Below are positions 1 through 6,113 of a stretch of 10,280 nucleotides of DNA, piece by piece (position 1 is the first letter of the stretch; each line of letters begins with the position of its first letter). The position numbers and the translations under genes are program-made. The notes under the pieces were generated by a model that was given only the letters and a program-made list of their open reading frames with translations, had not been told where the DNA came from and made no database searches. The DNA is from Bordetella parapertussis. Lineage in GTDB: Bacteria; Pseudomonadota; Gammaproteobacteria; Burkholderiales; Burkholderiaceae_B. The stretch spans positions 1-10,280 of the forward strand of contig CAMEAW010000093.1 of the NCBI GenBank assembly GCA_945911685.1, given 5' to 3'.

Positions 1-209
1 ACAGTATCGCGCCAGACAAAGCCGCCCTGAATCGCCTCGGGGGCGCGATTAGCCTGCTCAGTTTTGACAGCAAAGCGCCCAATCCGCGATAAAGAGCCTT
101 CAGGCAAGGCTTCGCCTGTGGGGGCCTGCGTAGCACAACCGCCTAGCCCTAACAGCAGCACCGCAAGAATCAAACCAATGAGCGAACGCGACTCAACACC
201 ACATCTCAA
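1..209 (-). CDS. lolB: LolB, outer-membrane lipoprotein receptor (5' part only)
   Basis: Only the first 69 codons are in the window; the gene continues past the left edge. LolB is the outer-membrane lipoprotein that accepts lipoproteins from the periplasmic carrier LolA and inserts them into the outer membrane. The visible peptide has a short N-region, a hydrophobic stretch (about residues 10-23) and an LGGC lipobox with the acylated Cys at residue 25. After that comes the LolB-like pattern of GRFAV followed by QGGFVWR. The only plausible in-frame start is a TTG at 207-209, immediately after a run of nine T on the coding strand. It lies 8 bp past the stop of the TPR gene, so translational coupling is likely. 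A GGAG lies further upstream inside the TPR gene, rather far for a good ribosome binding site. In betaproteobacteria a TPR gene, lolB, ispE and prs often follow one another, which supports the name. The start is less certain than the identity. Confidence 0.8.
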   Translation of the reverse strand, partial: MRCGVESRSLIGLILAVLLLGLGGCATQAPTGEALPEGSLSRIGRFAVKTEQANRAPEAIQGGFVWRDT

Positions 210-217
210 AAAAAAAT

Positions 218-2053
218 TCAAAGCTGAACTCCAAGCCGTTTAAGGGTCTCTAATAACGTCGCGTTATCAGCCTCTTTTGCGACGCCTTTTTTCCAGATCT
301 CTTTGGCTGCGTCACGCTGACCTAACAGCCACAGCGCTTCGCCCAAGTGCGCGGCGATATCCGCTTCAGGGCGCACCCGATAGGCTTTTTCTAGGTACTG
401 GACGGCAGCCACGTAGTCGCCAAGCCGAAATTTGATCCACCCCATACTGTCCATGATGAAGGGATCATTGGGTGCAATTTCAAGTGCGCGCGTAATGAGC
501 TTAAGCGCTTCGGGCAGACGCTGATTACGGTCGGCCAACGAATAGCCTAGCGCGTTATACGAGTGGGCATGCCCAGGATCTAACGCAATCACCTCCCGCA
601 ACAACCGCTCGGTATCATTCATCCGCTGATTGCGTTCGTACAACATCGCGAGTTCATATTTGATTTCAACCGTATCCGGCATACGCGCATTGGCCGCCTC
701 AAGGCGTTTGATCGCCTCAAGTGGGCGATTGGCATCGCGCAAAATCTGGGCACCCACCGAGGCCGTTAACAGCTCTTCTTCGGGGGATTGGGGGTCGCTC
801 GCGTCGAGTATCTCTAGTGCAGCGTCTGTTCGACCTTGTTGCGCGCGAATCACAGCCTGGCGTACGCGTGCGTTGTGACGCGCCGCCGGGTCTTGGATTT
901 TGTCGAGCACACTGACTGCATCGTCAAAAAAACCTTGGTCTTGCGCAATGCGCGACAACAGCTGATAAGCATCCACGAGCGCAGAGCCCTCATCGTTTGC
1001 GCCATCAGCCACGGACGCTTGCCGCTGGGTTTGCAGACTCACAAACTGCTCGAGCAGGTTACGCGCCTCGGGCAAGCGTTTGGCCCGATAGGCAATCTGT
1101 GCCTGCATGAACACCAAGTCGAAATCGTCTGGTGCGAGCTTAGCCATGGCCACAAGCTCGGCCGTTGCCAAGTCAAAAGCGCCGCGCTCTGCCCACTGAG
1201 CCGCCATCAACAGCCGCAAGCGTCGTGCACTCGGATGCGCCGCCGTAAACCCCTGCGCATCCCGAAAGGCCTGTTGGGCATCAACGGGCAAGCCGTACTC
1301 AAAGACGCGCATCGCGGCGTCTTCAGACCGCGGTGCAACGCTTAGCGCCGCCTTCGCAGCACTCAGTGCCCGCGGGGCATCGCCCGCCGCGCGTGCCAAA
1401 TCTGCAACGGCAATATGCGCGGGCAAGGTGTCGCGCGCTTGGCTCTCTTGGAGCACATTGATTAAAATTGCCAAACCCGCCCGTTTATCGGGCACACGCC
1501 CTAACACTGCCATAGCCTGTCCGATTGCCGCAGTTTTATCGCTGGCTCCGTCAATTTTTTTACGCAAGGCTGTTGTCAAACCACTGGTCTGCCCCGATGC
1601 GGCCGAAAGCGTCATCTCGGTCGACAGCGCCTCGACGTCCTCAGGTTCAAACCTTAGCCATAGGCGCACAGAATCGAGCGCACCGGCCAAATTGCCACCC
1701 GCCAAATAAAATTCAAGCGCGCGCCGTGCCAAGCGCACATCACCCACTTCTTGAGCGAGATCCAACATGGTTTTACCGGCTGGGATGAACGCCGAACGCT
1801 GCGCTGAGATTTCAGCTGCCAGCACCCTGAAAACGATGCTTGAGGTGAGGGTGACTTCAGGCAGTTGTCCCGCGCGCAAACGAATCTCTTCGGACTCGGA
1901 GGTGCGAGGCTTAATTTCAAGAGGTGTCGTTTGGGATACGCCCTTGCTCGGCCCACCTTGCGTGCAACCCGTGGTGGCCCACACAGCACCAAACAGGCCC
2001 ACCATCAGGGCAAAAGAGGCTTTCTTAAAACAGCATTTAAACAACGACTTCAC
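218..2053 (-). CDS. TPR-repeat lipoprotein, probably periplasmic or outer-membrane attached
   Basis: This 611-residue protein begins with a GTG codon (MKSLFKCC...). It has a basic N-terminus, a hydrophobic core (about 12-25) and a lipobox-like ATTGC with Cys30; the -3 Thr is permitted but not typical. An acidic, Pro-rich linker follows, then helical repeats over most of the length. The clearest tetratricopeptide repeats are in the C-terminal third (about 465-600), with typical spacing of Gly/Ala, Tyr and Pro, such as the A-x-x-x-x-P helix ends near 492, 528 and 562. The middle (about 205-450) is more degenerate. TPRs usually hold protein partners together, and none can be named here. A weak GGCGGG lies just before the start. 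The gene sits directly upstream of lolB and divergent from mutM, a layout seen in many Burkholderiales, so a role in envelope assembly is possible but is inference from context only. The reading frame is intact. Confidence 0.85.
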   Translation of the reverse strand: MKSLFKCCFKKASFALMVGLFGAVWATTGCTQGGPSKGVSQTTPLEIKPRTSESEEIRLRAGQLPEVTLTSSIVFRVLAAEISAQRSAFIPAGKTMLDLAQEVGDVRLARRALEFYLAGGNLAGALDSVRLWLRFEPEDVEALSTEMTLSAASGQTSGLTTALRKKIDGASDKTAAIGQAMAVLGRVPDKRAGLAILINVLQESQARDTLPAHIAVADLARAAGDAPRALSAAKAALSVAPRSEDAAMRVFEYGLPVDAQQAFRDAQGFTAAHPSARRLRLLMAAQWAERGAFDLATAELVAMAKLAPDDFDLVFMQAQIAYRAKRLPEARNLLEQFVSLQTQRQASVADGANDEGSALVDAYQLLSRIAQDQGFFDDAVSVLDKIQDPAARHNARVRQAVIRAQQGRTDAALEILDASDPQSPEEELLTASVGAQILRDANRPLEAIKRLEAANARMPDTVEIKYELAMLYERNQRMNDTERLLREVIALDPGHAHSYNALGYSLADRNQRLPEALKLITRALEIAPNDPFIMDSMGWIKFRLGDYVAAVQYLEKAYRVRPEADIAAHLGEALWLLGQRDAAKEIWKKGVAKEADNATLLETLKRLGVQL

Positions 2054-2114
2054 GCTACCCGCCTAGTTGGTGGCACAATCATCCGACTTCTTCACTAGAT
2101 GTTAGCACTCACCC
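2054..2114. promoter_or_regulatory. Divergent promoter region between the TPR gene and mutM
   Basis: These 61 bp must hold, or overlap, the start signals for both flanking genes. On the minus strand TGCTAACAT (2107 down to 2099) resembles an extended -10 box, about 45 bp before the TPR start, but I find no convincing -35. No good promoter hexamers are visible for mutM, and mutM has no clear Shine-Dalgarno before its ATG. The segment 2099-2111 also matches a 13-mer in the other divergent region (6087-6099). Confidence 0.4.
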
Positions 2115-2942
2115 ATGCCAGAATTGCCCGAAGTTGAAACAACTCGCCGCGGAATTGACGCCGTTGCAACAGGTCATCGCCTCAAGCACCTTGTCGTGCA
2201 CGAAACCCGCATGCGCTGGCCGATCCCAAGCGATATGACCCTGCAGGTTCAGGGGCAAGTTGTGCGCGCCTGCCGGCGTCGTGGCAAGTACCTTTTGCTA
2301 GAGTTTGATCAGGGTACCCAGCTTGTGCACCTTGGCATGTCTGGCTCGCTGCGCAGCGTCATGCAGGGCGAGTTATTGCGCAAACACGACCACGTCGAGT
2401 GGGTCTTTGACCACGCCACGCTGCGCCTGCATGACCCGCGGCGCTTCGGTGCGGTACTTTGGCATCCAAAAAGTGACGGCCCCGTCGAGCACCACCCCCT
2501 ACTTGGCAAGCTTGGAATCGAACCTTTTGATCCGGGTTTTGACGCCGCCCACCTGAAACGCGGCCTTGCAGGTCGGCAGATGTCCATCAAGCAAGCTCTG
2601 CTGGCGGGCGATGTGGTGGTGGGGGCCGGTAACATCTACGCCTCTGAAAGCTTGTTTAGGGCGCGCATTCATCCCAAAACGCAGGCAGCGCGGGTGTCTT
2701 TAGCCCGTTGTAGCCGCTTAGTCGAAGCGATTCGCAGCACGCTGAGCGACGCTCTCGATTCCGGCGGCAGCACGTTGCGCGATTACGTGAACGCCACGGG
2801 CGAAGCAGGGGCTTATTTCACCTTGCATGCGGCCGTGTACGAGCGCGCCGGTGAGCCCTGCCGTGTCTGCCAAACCGTGATCAAACGGTTTGTGCAGGGT
2901 CAACGCGCCACCTACTTTTGCCCGACCTGCCAAAAAATTTAG
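2115..2942 (+). CDS. mutM: Formamidopyrimidine-DNA glycosylase (Fpg / MutM)
   Basis: MutM removes oxidised purines, chiefly 8-oxoguanine and formamidopyrimidines, from DNA and nicks the abasic site (beta/delta lyase). The 275-residue length is normal. The mature N-terminus is PELPEVE, giving the catalytic Pro2 and Glu3 (Pro1 and Glu2 after Met removal). The other expected residues are present: Lys58 in the RRGKYLL motif, Met75 in HLGMSG, Arg110 and Phe111 in DPRRFG (strand-intercalating group), and Asn173 in GAGNIYASE of the helix-two-turn-helix. The C-terminal zinc finger has Cys249, Cys252, Cys269 and Cys272 with Arg264 in QGQRAT. The ATG is fixed because the catalytic Pro must follow it directly. 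No Shine-Dalgarno is evident. In many relatives mutY lies nearby; here the next gene is unrelated and has its own regulatory region. All key residues are present, so an active enzyme is expected. Confidence 0.97.
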   Translation: MPELPEVETTRRGIDAVATGHRLKHLVVHETRMRWPIPSDMTLQVQGQVVRACRRRGKYLLLEFDQGTQLVHLGMSGSLRSVMQGELLRKHDHVEWVFDHATLRLHDPRRFGAVLWHPKSDGPVEHHPLLGKLGIEPFDPGFDAAHLKRGLAGRQMSIKQALLAGDVVVGAGNIYASESLFRARIHPKTQAARVSLARCSRLVEAIRSTLSDALDSGGSTLRDYVNATGEAGAYFTLHAAVYERAGEPCRVCQTVIKRFVQGQRATYFCPTCQKI

Positions 2943-2996
2943 CCCTAGTCTCAAAACCGTCGGCCTTCAGTGACGGACACCTGCCTTTCAACGTCA

Positions 2997-3100
2997 GAAC
3001 GATTAACTTTATGGCTCAACAATTAATTTTTATCTGAAGAATCGTTAACTTTATTGACCCATAATTAATTTTTAACGACAGAATCGTTAATGTTGTCGTC
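2997..3100. repeat. 42-bp direct repeat, about 2.4 copies, with operator-like sites
   Basis: Unit 1 is 2997-3038, unit 2 is 3039-3080, and a partial unit 3 begins at 3081. Units 1 and 2 agree at 30 of 42 positions without gaps. They share GAA at the start, then TTAACTTTAT and AATTAATTTTTA. The junctions at 2997, 3039 and 3081 each centre a degenerate 19-bp site; the third is a perfect inverted repeat, TTAACGA-N5-TCGTTAA. The sequence just left of unit 1 (TTTCAACGTCA, 2986-2996) matches the end of unit 2 (TTTTAACGACA) at 9 of 11 positions, so there are three sites in all. Forty-two bp is four turns of B-DNA, so the sites would lie on the same face. Most likely this is a cooperative binding array for the regulator of the downstream gene; the regulator is not in the window. 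Confidence 0.75.
3072..3090. promoter_or_regulatory. Perfect 19-bp inverted repeat, candidate operator
   Basis: TTAACGACAGAATCGTTAA has seven-base arms with a five-base spacer, 44 bp before the fumarylacetoacetase start codon. The size and symmetry fit a dimeric helix-turn-helix regulator such as a MarR-, IclR- or LysR-type protein. The family cannot be decided from the site alone. It is the best-conserved of the three sites in the repeat array. Confidence 0.6.
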
Positions 3101-3133
3101 TCACCATCCAACCTTTTTTTAGCGACTCTCGAA

Positions 3134-4450
3134 ATGACCACTCTCAACGAAACGCATGACCCCGCCCTAACTAGCTGGCTGGCTAGCGCCAATGACTCGG
3201 CAATCGGGTTCCCGGTACAACACCTGCCGTTCGCGGTGTTTCGCCGAGCTGGCAGCAGCGAGTTTTTCAGGCCGGGTGTGGCTCTGGGTGATCAAATTAT
3301 TGACTTGTCCCGACTGGCTGCAGCAAATCCTTTTTCAGGCCTGGCTGCCGAGGCCCTGAGCACCTGCACAGGCCCCACCCTGAACGCCCTGATGACGCTT
3401 GGCAACGCCCACTGGTCAGCGCTGCGTCTGGCGCTATCGCGTGCGGTACGCACTGGCAGTGCGACCCAGGCGACGATCGAACCGCTGCTCGTGCCACAAG
3501 CCCAGGCCGAATACAGTTTGCCCGCGAACATTCGCGATTACACCGATTTTTATATTTCGATTCACCATGCCACAGCGGGCGGCCGAATCTCGCGACCCGA
3601 TGCGCCTCTGCTACCCAACTTCAAGTGGCTGCCAATCGGCTACCACGGTCGTGCCTCAAGTGTTGTGATTTCAGGGCATGAAGTGGTGCGCCCAGTTGGT
3701 CAGTCACGGCCCGCCCAGCCAGGTGAAGCACCGGGCTTTGGTCCAAGCCAAAGGCTAGATTTTGAACTTGAAATGGCAATGTTTGTCGGGGCCGGTAACC
3801 CTCAAGGAAAGCGCATCACGATCGATGAGGCAGACGATCATATTTTTGGGGTCTGTATTCTGAATGACTGGTCAGCCCGCGACATTCAGGCTTGGGAAGT
3901 TCAACCCCTGGGCCCTTTCTTGGCCAAAAGCTTTGCCACCACCATCTCACCCTGGATCGTGACGCGCGAAGCCCTTGAGCCCTTTCGCATGCCTTTTAAC
4001 CGGCCTGCCTCTGATCCACAGCCCCTGCCCTATCTGATGAACGAATCAGTCAAACAGGGCGGCGTCTATGACATCGGCCTCAAAGCCTTAATTTCAACAG
4101 ACGAATCACGCGCAGCACACCACGCCCCCGCCTTGTTGGCCCACAGCAACTTGTGCCACGCGTACTGGACCCTGTCCCAACTCATCACCCACCACACCGT
4201 CAACGGTTGCAACCTACAACCAGGCGATTTGATCGGCACCGGCACCATGTCAGGCCCCGAGCCCGAGCAAGCCTTATCGTTCAATGAACTCAGCTTCGGT
4301 GCCACCAAAGCCGTCAAACTACCCTGGGGACAAGAACGCAAATTTTTGGAAGACGGTGACGAAATCACCCTTCAGGCAGAGTGTGTCAAGGCAGGCTATC
4401 CAAGACTGAGCTTCGGCCAGGCAACAGGCAAAATCCTGCCCGCGGTTTAA
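3134..4450 (+). CDS. fahA: Fumarylacetoacetase (fumarylacetoacetate hydrolase)
   Basis: This enzyme hydrolyses 4-fumarylacetoacetate to fumarate and acetoacetate, the last step of tyrosine/phenylalanine breakdown through homogentisate. The 438 residues show a small N-terminal SH3-like domain (about 28-130) and then the FAH catalytic domain. Against mammalian FAH (from memory), the metal ligands are Asp138 (DYTDFY), Glu211 and Glu213 (ELEME) and Asp245 (NDWSARD), all at a constant +12 offset. The catalytic His145, Arg154, Arg249, Gln252 and Lys265 also match, as do the GTMSG loop (370-374) and a C-terminal GKILPA. One substrate-contact Tyr (mammalian Tyr244) is Val256 here. Homogentisate dioxygenase and maleylacetoacetate isomerase genes are not in the window, so the gene stands apart and is probably controlled by the repeat array upstream. 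The stop codon overlaps that of the convergent gene. Identity as an FAH-type hydrolase is firm; exact substrate is slightly less so. Confidence 0.92.
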   Translation: MTTLNETHDPALTSWLASANDSAIGFPVQHLPFAVFRRAGSSEFFRPGVALGDQIIDLSRLAAANPFSGLAAEALSTCTGPTLNALMTLGNAHWSALRLALSRAVRTGSATQATIEPLLVPQAQAEYSLPANIRDYTDFYISIHHATAGGRISRPDAPLLPNFKWLPIGYHGRASSVVISGHEVVRPVGQSRPAQPGEAPGFGPSQRLDFELEMAMFVGAGNPQGKRITIDEADDHIFGVCILNDWSARDIQAWEVQPLGPFLAKSFATTISPWIVTREALEPFRMPFNRPASDPQPLPYLMNESVKQGGVYDIGLKALISTDESRAAHHAPALLAHSNLCHAYWTLSQLITHHTVNGCNLQPGDLIGTGTMSGPEPEQALSFNELSFGATKAVKLPWGQERKFLEDGDEITLQAECVKAGYPRLSFGQATGKILPAV

Positions 4451-5862
4451 GCCTGCAAAACCTTCCCAGGATTCATAATCCCCTGCGGATCAAGCGCTTT
4501 TTTGATTTGCTTCATGAGCGCTAACTCGAGCGGGCTCTTATAGCGCGTCAGTTCATCGCGCTTAAGTTGCCCCACCCCATGCTCGGCGCTGATCGAGCCG
4601 CCATGCGCATGCACGCTATCGTGCACCAGCTGATACACGTCGTACTGCTGCGCGAGCAGTTGCTCTTCGGTTTGCTCGGGTGCACGCGCCACGTTGTAGT
4701 GCAAATTACCGTCTCCCAAGTGGCCAAACACAATGTGTTGAATCCCCGGAAACTTCACCTGCAAGGCAGCATTCGTCGTCTTCACAAACGTACTAATCAA
4801 CGAGATCGGGATCGACACATCATGCTTGATGCTTTTACCTAAACCGGCCTCAGCCAACGGAATGCTTTCACGCAAATGCCACATCGCGCGGCTCTGAGCG
4901 ATTGACTCAGCAATCGCCGCATCGGTCACTAACCCATCTTCAATGGCAGCCCCAAGCACAGCCTCGAAACGACCTTGCGCATGCTCAGCGCTTTCACTGT
5001 CTGACAACTCAAGCAACGCGTACCAAGGCGACTGCGCTGACGGCCCTTCAAACGGCAGACGTTGCTGTGGAAACAGCTTGACCACCGCTTGCAAGACCGT
5101 CCCCATCATGACCTCAAACCCAGTGAGCGAGGCCCCAAACCCTGCACGCGCACGCGACAACACCGCGGTGGCGTCTTCAAGCGAGTTGAGCGCCAACATG
5201 GCTGTGCATTGCGCCACCGGCAAGGGGTACAGTTTGAGCGTAGCCGCGGTGATGATGCCCAAAGTGCCTTCGCTACCAATAAACAAATCACGTAGGTCAT
5301 AACCCGTGTTGTCTTTGCGCAAACCACGCAAACCATGCCAAATTTCGCCTTCAGCGGTGACAACCTCTAGGCCCAAGGCCAGTTCGCGCGTATTACCGTA
5401 GCGCAACACTTGGGTGCCGCCCGCATTGGTCGACAAATTGCCGCCAATCGTGCAGCTGCCTTCAGCGGCCAAACTCAATGGAAACAACCGCCCGGCCTCG
5501 CGCGCAGCGGTTTGCACTGCCTGCAAAATACAGCCCGCCTCGACCGTCATCGTGTCATTGTCAGTATCAACCGAGCGCACCCGATTCAAACGCGCCAAGC
5601 ACAGCACCAACGCGCGACCCGTTTCATCAGGGGTTGCGCCTCCACACATACCGGTGTTACCCCCTGAAGGCACGATTGGCACCTGGTGCTGAGCACACAA
5701 ACGCACGACCGCAGCGACCTCTTCGGTTGACCCAGGCCGCACCACGGCCAGCGCTTGGCCCTTGTACCGCCCGCGCCAGTCGACTAAGTAAGGCGCAGCC
5801 GCCTCACCCGTTAACACTTGATTGGCACCTAATAATTTTTCGAGTTCTGGCAAGAGGTTCAT
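4447..5862 (-). CDS. FAD-linked D-2-hydroxyacid dehydrogenase (GlcD / D-LDH / D2HGDH superfamily)
   Basis: Enzymes of this family oxidise a D-2-hydroxy acid (D-lactate, glycolate, D-2-hydroxyglutarate) with FAD and pass electrons to a cytochrome, quinone or flavoprotein. The chosen start (ATG 5860-5862) gives 471 residues, the usual size. It has ACGGAAAG just before it, and the protein then begins as homologues do (MNLLPELEKLLG). An open frame runs upstream to 6006 but its extra 48 residues look non-homologous. The FAD_binding_4 domain (about 35-215) has VPSGGNTGMCGG (64-75), EGSCTIGGNLSTNAGG (134-149) and GSEGTLGIIT (196-205). The C-terminal domain has Arg331 and Lys346 for the substrate carboxylate, metal-type His381 and His388 in FGHLGDGNLH, and Glu427-His428 in AEHGVG. 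There is no signal peptide, so it is cytoplasmic or membrane-peripheral. It lacks a GlcE/GlcF neighbour here, so a single-subunit D-lactate or D-2-hydroxyglutarate type is more likely than glycolate oxidase. Substrate is undecided. Confidence 0.9.
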   Translation of the reverse strand: MNLLPELEKLLGANQVLTGEAAAPYLVDWRGRYKGQALAVVRPGSTEEVAAVVRLCAQHQVPIVPSGGNTGMCGGATPDETGRALVLCLARLNRVRSVDTDNDTMTVEAGCILQAVQTAAREAGRLFPLSLAAEGSCTIGGNLSTNAGGTQVLRYGNTRELALGLEVVTAEGEIWHGLRGLRKDNTGYDLRDLFIGSEGTLGIITAATLKLYPLPVAQCTAMLALNSLEDATAVLSRARAGFGASLTGFEVMMGTVLQAVVKLFPQQRLPFEGPSAQSPWYALLELSDSESAEHAQGRFEAVLGAAIEDGLVTDAAIAESIAQSRAMWHLRESIPLAEAGLGKSIKHDVSIPISLISTFVKTTNAALQVKFPGIQHIVFGHLGDGNLHYNVARAPEQTEEQLLAQQYDVYQLVHDSVHAHGGSISAEHGVGQLKRDELTRYKSPLELALMKQIKKALDPQGIMNPGKVLQA

Positions 5863-5877
5863 TTTCTTTCCGTCAAA

Positions 5878-5897
5878 CCTCGCCTGGCGGGGCGAGG
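5878..5897 (-). promoter_or_regulatory. GC-rich hairpin in the dehydrogenase leader
   Basis: On the minus strand CCTCGCC pairs with GGCGAGG, a perfect 7-bp stem with a 6-base loop (CCGCCA). It ends 15 bases before the ATG at 5862. Only three T follow, so it is not a normal terminator. Placed just upstream of the Shine-Dalgarno ACGGAAAG, it could influence ribosome access or mRNA stability. No known riboswitch class is recognised. Confidence 0.45.
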
Positions 5898-5952
5898 GGG
5901 TCAAGGTTGATCGCTGGGCATGCAAGCGATTTTCATTCATAAAGGGGCCAGA

Positions 5953-5970
5953 AGGCAATATTTGTTGCCT
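5953..5970. promoter_or_regulatory. 18-bp palindrome, candidate operator
   Basis: AGGCAATATTTGTTGCCT has perfect 6-base arms around a 6-base AT-rich centre. It lies about 90 bp upstream of the dehydrogenase start, a suitable place for a dimeric regulator. A sigma-70 promoter nearby is not obvious, and the binding protein is unknown. Confidence 0.4.
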
Positions 5971-6025
5971 CACGGATTGATACACCGGAATCCGCAAGGC
6001 CGACATTTAACGCAACGGTCTACTA

Positions 6026-6066
6026 TTTTGGGCAATTTCGCCCAAAAAAAAGGGCTGACCCCAAAA
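6026..6066. repeat. Hairpin plus A-tracts and GGGCTGACCCC near-palindrome
   Basis: TTTTGGGC (6026-6033) pairs with GCCCAAAA (6040-6047) over a 6-base loop. The A-run continues to 6051, then GGGCTGACCCC and six more A. On neither strand is the strong stem followed by a T-tract, so it is not a standard intrinsic terminator, and a terminator would be odd between divergent genes. On the minus strand the small GGGGTCAGCCC stem is followed by eight T, a weak terminator shape only. Confidence 0.4.
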
Positions 6067-6107
6067 AATTGTCAGGGCCTCACCAAATGTTAGCGCTCAG
6101 GATCGGC

Positions 6108-6113
6108 CATAAT
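6108..6113 (+). promoter_or_regulatory. Possible -10 box for the mutase-pgi operon
   Basis: CATAAT differs from the sigma-70 consensus TATAAT at one base and lies 89 bp before the preferred GTG start. No good -35 is found 16-18 bp upstream, so either an activator is needed or the call is wrong. Confidence 0.25.

Larger units (their letters stand above)
2943..3133. promoter_or_regulatory. AT-rich control region upstream of the fumarylacetoacetase gene
   Basis: This 191-bp gap separates two plus-strand genes. The left part holds a weak hairpin (CCGTC 2957-2961 with GACGG 2972-2976, no T-tract after it), which is not a convincing mutM terminator. From about 2988 the sequence becomes AT-rich and contains the 42-bp repeats described separately. 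CATAAT at 3060-3065 is a possible -10 box. If used, transcription would begin near the last operator-like site, so a bound repressor would block it; no clear -35 accompanies it. The ATG at 3134 lacks a clear Shine-Dalgarno; a run of seven T lies at 3114-3120. Confidence 0.5.

Noticed and set aside
836..1345. Plus-strand open frame of 169 codons inside the TPR gene, and similar frames elsewhere.
   Set aside because: They lie opposite clearly conserved genes in GC-rich DNA, lack ribosome binding sites and show no recognisable protein features.
2102..2128. TTAGCACTC before mutM equals the left half of the CIRCE (HrcA) operator.
   Set aside because: The right half, GAGTGCTAA after nine bases, is absent, and the spacing would run into the mutM coding sequence.
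2957..2976. Hairpin CCGTC/GACGG after mutM as a terminator.
   Set aside because: The stem is only 5 bp with a 10-base loop and no T-tract follows.
5863..6006. N-terminal extension of the dehydrogenase frame up to the ATG at 6006.
   Set aside because: No Shine-Dalgarno before that ATG, the 48 residues have no family character, and the region holds a hairpin and a palindrome. The ATG at 5862 has ACGGAAAG upstream and a family-like N-terminus.
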